This document shows positions 60,849-64,000 of a DNA stretch of 64,000 nt, piece by piece. Origin of the DNA: Arcicella aurantiaca (GTDB lineage: Bacteria; Bacteroidota; Bacteroidia; Cytophagales; Spirosomataceae). The translations under genes and the position numbers were made by a program. Every line of letters begins with the position of its first letter. Position 1 is the first letter of the stretch. The notes under the pieces were generated by a model. The model had not been told where the DNA came from and did no database searches. It was given only the letters and a program-made list of their open reading frames with translations. The DNA lies in the NCBI RefSeq assembly GCF_003148625.1, contig NZ_QGGO01000011.1, forward strand, positions 9,873 to 73,872, read 5' to 3'.

Positions 60849-61397
60849 ATGAAAAAAATATCCATCATTTTCGCACTGTTTTACATTCTCAGTTTTGCGT
60901 TATCAGCTCAAACAACTACGATTTATTTGGTGCGTCATGCAGAAAAAGTAACAACAAATCCAAAGGATAAAGACCCACTTTTAACAGAACAAGGTCAGCA
61001 AAGGGCTTTGGATTTAGCGAAGAAATTACAAAAACAAAAAATAACGGCTATTTATACTACCAATTATCAGCGAACCCAATTGACTGCCAAGCCTTTAGCA
61101 GATGCAAAAAGTATTAATATTAAAATTTATGAACCCAAAGATTTAAAGGCATTTGCTAATCAATTATTAACTGAAAATGAAGGCAATCAAATTTTAGTTG
61201 TTGGACATTCAAACACCGTTTTAGAAACCATAGAAGCTTTAGTCGGGAAACGACCTATTTCAGAAATTTCCGACCAAGAATATGATTATTTGTTTACGGT
61301 AAAACTAAAAAAAGGAAAGGATACCAAAGTAAATATTGAACATTACGGAGCAAAAAACTCAAATGTGGAAGGTTTACAAATGATGAAAGGAAATTGA
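60849..61397 (+). CDS. Histidine phosphatase (phosphoglycerate mutase-like) family, secreted
   Basis: 182 residues. MKKISIIFALFYILSFALSAQ is a signal peptide, so it works in the periplasm or beyond. The phosphohistidine motif is LVRHAEK at about 29-35, and the second catalytic His is in VVGHSNTVLE. LTEQGQQRALDLAKKL follows the family layout, with a short insert (NPKDKDP) after RHAEK. Substrate is unknown. It is co-transcribed with the serine hydrolase. A hairpin at 61482-61518 lies between it and the convergent small gene. Confidence 0.88.
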   Translation: MKKISIIFALFYILSFALSAQTTTIYLVRHAEKVTTNPKDKDPLLTEQGQQRALDLAKKLQKQKITAIYTTNYQRTQLTAKPLADAKSINIKIYEPKDLKAFANQLLTENEGNQILVVGHSNTVLETIEALVGKRPISEISDQEYDYLFTVKLKKGKDTKVNIEHYGAKNSNVEGLQMMKGN

Positions 61398-61481
61398 TTT
61401 AGAGACTATTTTGGGAAGTCAATTAGTTGTTTATGGTTTGATTTTTCAGAGGGTTGACGTTTGTTTGAATTATAAAAATAC

Positions 61482-61518
61482 ACCTATGTTGTTGGTTGAA
61501 AATATCAATAACATAGGT
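61482..61518 (-). terminator. Terminator of the small convergent gene
   Basis: ACCTATGTT (61482-61490) and AACATAGGT (61510-61518) pair, with further imperfect pairing of GTTG and CAAT. On the minus strand GTATTTTTAT follows. It lies 16 bases after the stop at 61534. Confidence 0.6.
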
Positions 61519-61533
61519 ATCCAAAACGAAGCG

Positions 61534-61770
61534 TTATTTCATTCCGTTTTCTTCTTCATGTTTAAAGCCGTGTTTTGATAAATTCATGCCATAAGTATAA
61601 TTTGTAGCAAGAATTACATCATTGCAGTCAAAATGTTTAATGACACCACTTTCTTGAATGGCAACTACCCAACAAGTGTTCTGGTGCATTCCATAGTCAA
61701 TAATGAAGATACCATGTCCCTTTCCAAGTGGGGTATCAACTAAAATAGCAGGGTCTAATTGTAAAATCAT
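61534..61770 (-). CDS. Conserved-looking small hypothetical protein
   Basis: 78 residues. No signal peptide or membrane span. The sequence is balanced, with TPLGKGHGIFIIDYGMHQNT near the start and ILATNYTYGMNLSKHGF later, and looks like a genuine small beta-rich domain rather than a shadow ORF. A terminator follows it on the same strand, supporting transcription. I do not recognise the family. Confidence 0.6.
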   Translation of the reverse strand: MILQLDPAILVDTPLGKGHGIFIIDYGMHQNTCWVVAIQESGVIKHFDCNDVILATNYTYGMNLSKHGFKHEEENGMK

Positions 61771-62103
61771 GGCATTGAAAGGTTTATTGATTAAGAGACA
61801 GAACTGTTCTTATCAGCTATTAAAAACCTGTTCCAATGTGCAAATTTGATTTAAGTGCTTGGTAAATAAATGTTTACGTAGTTTTTTGAGAATATTTTTC
61901 TACACTTTTCTTCTATTATTCCTTTCATTCTTGCAAATCTATTAGAATTCAAATAGTTAATGAAAGGGGAATTGTTACTTCTGAATAATTCAAAATTATC
62001 TGCCATTCTGTCATAATTATTCGTATTTTTGCAAAATATTTTAAGACTTATATTATCGGAAATTGATAGTGAAATATCAATAATCAAATACCGAACATCG
62101 AAA
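61771..62103. other. Non-coding spacer with the miaB promoter
   Basis: 333 bases. It holds the TATTTTTG element at 62024-62031. The rest, 61771-62020, is AT-rich and shows only short inverted words. The minus-strand ORF 61851-62192 is not considered real because it runs into the miaB coding region with no family pattern. Confidence 0.5.
62024..62031 (+). promoter_or_regulatory. -7 element of the miaB promoter
   Basis: TATTTTTG matches TAnnTTTG, giving a start site near 62038. A TTG-initiated frame from 62029 would begin inside this promoter, so the ATG at 62104 is the better miaB start. No clear -33 TTG was found. Confidence 0.5.
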
Positions 62104-63525
62104 ATGAGAGAATTAGAAATACTTAAAGAAGAAGACAAAGAAGCTTTAGAATTGCCTCGTACAAGTGTTGAACAAGCTGACACAACAGGCAAAAGAAAAT
62201 TATATATTGAAAGTTACGGTTGCCAGATGAATTTCTCTGATTCTGAGATTGTTACTTCAATTCTTCAAGAAGGAGGATATGCTACAACTTCCAATTTTGA
62301 GACTGCCGACGTTATTCTTTTGAATACTTGTGCCATTCGTGATAATGCAGAACAAAAGGTTAGAAATCGTTTGAAAAACTTCAATTATTTGAAGAAAAAG
62401 CGTCCAGAAATGGTTGTAGGTGTGTTGGGATGTATGGCTGAACGTTTGAAAACGAAGTTTTTGGAAGAAGAAAAAATCGTTGATGTGGTTGCTGGACCAG
62501 ATGCTTATCGTGACCTTCCTAATCTTTTAAGTGATGCCGAAGAAGGACAAAAAGCTATTAATGTATTCTTGTCTAAAGAAGAAACTTATGCAGATATTTC
62601 GCCCGTTCGTTTAAATTCTAACGGCGTTACGGCTTTCGTTTCAATCATGCGTGGTTGCGACAATATGTGTTCGTTCTGCGTTGTGCCTTTCACTCGTGGA
62701 CGTGAACGCTCACGTGACCCATATTCAATCATCAAAGAATGTCAGGATTTATTGGATAATGGCTACAAAGAAGTTACCCTTTTAGGTCAAAATGTGGACT
62801 CGTATAAATGGGCTTCTGAAGATGGTTCAGAAACTGTCAATTTTGCACAGTTATTAGAAAGAGTAGCTTTGGTGAATTCAGATTTGAGAGTTCGTTTTTC
62901 TACTTCGCATCCAAAAGATATTACAGATGAAGTGCTTTATACCATGAAAAAGTACGAAAACATTTGTAAATATATCCATTTGCCTGCTCAAAGTGGTAAT
63001 AGCCGTATTTTGAAATTAATGAACCGTACTTACGACCGTGAGTGGTACATGAATCGTATTGATGCAATCCGTAATATTTTGGGTGATGATTGTGGAATCT
63101 CACAAGATATGATTACAGGATTTTGCTCGGAGACAGAAGAGGAACACCAAGATACCATGTCGTTAATGGAATATGTAAAATATGATTACGGTTATATGTT
63201 TGCTTATTCTGAACGCCCAGGAACGCCCGCTGCCAAAAAATTAGTTGATGATATTTCTGCGGAGGTGAAGCAAAGACGTTTAGCTGAAATTATTGATTTA
63301 CAGTTGCGTTTATCACAAGAAAGAAATAATCGTCATGTAGGAAAAGTGCAGAAGGTTTTAGTAGAAGGTTTTTCAAAACGTTCAGAAGACTTTTTACAAG
63401 GACGTAATGACCAAAATAAAGTAGTGATTTTCCCGAAAGAGAATTATAAAAAAGGCGATTATGTGATGGTAACAATAACGTCTTGTTCAACGGCAACATT
63501 GAAAGGAATTGTGGTAAAATCTTAA
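62104..63525 (+). CDS. miaB: tRNA-2-methylthio-N6-dimethylallyladenosine synthase
   Basis: 473 residues from the ATG at 62104. The N-terminal UPF0004 domain has [15 protein letters not shown] and [11 protein letters not shown] with iron-sulfur cysteines. The radical SAM motif is CDNMCSFC in [20 protein letters not shown], and a TRAM domain ends the protein (about 410-473, [16 protein letters not shown]). MiaB adds a methylthio group to i6A37 in tRNAs reading U-initial codons. It is first in a short plus-strand run with the Uma2-family gene. Confidence 0.95.
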   Translation: MRELEILKEEDKEALELPRTSVEQADTTGKRKLYIESYGCQMNFSDSEIVTSILQEGGYATTSNFETADVILLNTCAIRDNAEQKVRNRLKNFNYLKKKRPEMVVGVLGCMAERLKTKFLEEEKIVDVVAGPDAYRDLPNLLSDAEEGQKAINVFLSKEETYADISPVRLNSNGVTAFVSIMRGCDNMCSFCVVPFTRGRERSRDPYSIIKECQDLLDNGYKEVTLLGQNVDSYKWASEDGSETVNFAQLLERVALVNSDLRVRFSTSHPKDITDEVLYTMKKYENICKYIHLPAQSGNSRILKLMNRTYDREWYMNRIDAIRNILGDDCGISQDMITGFCSETEEEHQDTMSLMEYVKYDYGYMFAYSERPGTPAAKKLVDDISAEVKQRRLAEIIDLQLRLSQERNNRHVGKVQKVLVEGFSKRSEDFLQGRNDQNKVVIFPKENYKKGDYVMVTITSCSTATLKGIVVKS

Positions 63526-63536
63526 AAATAATCCAA

Positions 63537-64000
63537 ATGCACAGATTTCAATTAAGCCTTTCTGATTTACCTCATTATACTTATGAGGATTATAAAAAAT
63601 GGGAAAACCAATGGGAACTCATTGCAGGTGTGCCATTTTCGATGAGTCCTTTACCTGTTTTCAAACATCAGAAAATTAACGTTAAAATCGTAAGAATTTT
63701 AGATGAAGAATTAGAGCGAAATGGGTGTGACGATTGTACTGCTATGATGCCCATTGACTGGAAAATTGATGAAAGTACCATCGTTCAGCCAGATGCTTCC
63801 ATTATTTGTGAAAACTCCAATGGAAAGTATATTATTAGCATTCCGAAATTGGTTTTTGAAATTCTTTCCCCTTCAACTCGTAAAAAAGATTTAACGATAA
63901 AATTTGACCTTTACCAAGACCAAGGTGTTAAATATTATTGTATCATCGACCCTGATGTTAATAAGGCTACTATTTACAAAATGATTGAAGGAAGATACCG
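63537..64000 (+). CDS. Uma2 family (DUF820) putative endonuclease, C-terminally cut by the window
   Basis: The ATG at 63537 lies 11 bases after the miaB stop; at least 154 residues are visible and the frame is open at the window end. TYEDYKKWENQWELIAGVPFSM is the N-terminal Uma2 pattern. QPDASIICENSNGKYI and IPKLVFEILSPSTRKKDLTIK carry the PD-(D/E)xK-like residues (D in QPD, E in FEIL, K in RKKD). Uma2 proteins are widespread restriction-endonuclease-fold proteins of unclear function, common in cyanobacteria and Bacteroidota. It may be co-transcribed with miaB. Confidence 0.8.
   Translation, partial: MHRFQLSLSDLPHYTYEDYKKWENQWELIAGVPFSMSPLPVFKHQKINVKIVRILDEELERNGCDDCTAMMPIDWKIDESTIVQPDASIICENSNGKYIISIPKLVFEILSPSTRKKDLTIKFDLYQDQGVKYYCIIDPDVNKATIYKMIEGRY

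Noticed and set aside
61851-62192. 113-residue minus-strand ORF upstream of miaB
   Set aside because: Runs from the miaB coding region through its promoter; no recognisable pattern and no promoter of its own.

Overview
The window reads as a chromosomal segment of an AT-rich Bacteroidota, most likely a Cytophagales (Spirosomataceae-like) freshwater or soil bacterium. The grounds are the TAnnTTTG promoter element typical of this phylum, the near absence of Shine-Dalgarno sequences, a TonB-dependent receptor paired with a DUF4249 lipoprotein, a TamL-type lipoprotein barrel, and many small lipoproteins with SCxK lipoboxes. The genus is inference only. I saw no prophage, insertion sequence, CRISPR array or plasmid gene.

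Layout. 1-8750: housekeeping and catabolic genes (bestrophin, PLP deaminase, RluA-type pseudouridine synthase, GNAT, a fused 5-oxoprolinase, a GntR regulator). 8850-9137: a promoter, a strongly foldable stretch and a perfect terminator with no ORF, a candidate stand-alone structured RNA. 9201-12849: a four-gene minus-strand operon (VOC protein, 5'(3')-deoxyribonucleotidase, MFS transporter, TrpF-like isomerase) divergent from a DeoR-type regulator. 13151-17037: a Crp/Fnr regulator and two successive cassettes of ECF sigma factor, small membrane protein and Spy-like periplasmic protein. 17214-25175: split transketolase, peroxiredoxin, M23 and M48 peptidases, an FAH-family hydrolase and sucC.

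25354-41508 is a large surface-glycan locus. Five glycosyltransferases and a membrane protein carrying a degenerate PP2C-like domain lie on the plus strand. They converge on a minus-strand block with a WecA/MraY-type initiating transferase, a WcaF-like acetyltransferase, GT2 and GT4 transferases, an OafA-type acyltransferase, an O-antigen polymerase/ligase-like protein and a GT-C-like membrane protein. 41890-46131 is an AraC regulator divergent from a TonB receptor and DUF4249 lipoprotein. 46322-46653 holds three tRNA genes (Ser-GCT, Pro-TGG, Arg-TCT). 46947-53178 includes an aminotransferase, a queuosine precursor transporter and a small island of secreted, poorly known proteins. 53302-64000 returns to housekeeping: a TrmH-type methyltransferase, TamL, a YitT-family protein, a D-2-hydroxyacid dehydrogenase, a serine hydrolase, a histidine phosphatase, miaB and a partial Uma2-family gene.

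The most unusual non-coding pattern is a set of heptanucleotide-period repeats (AATCTCT, CTAATAC, CCTAAAA, ACCAATA and others) that fill intergenic gaps almost edge to edge. They touch start or stop codons, and at 3455 and 23777 they form inverted arms around a central hairpin. Several long imperfect palindromes of other sequence families are also present.
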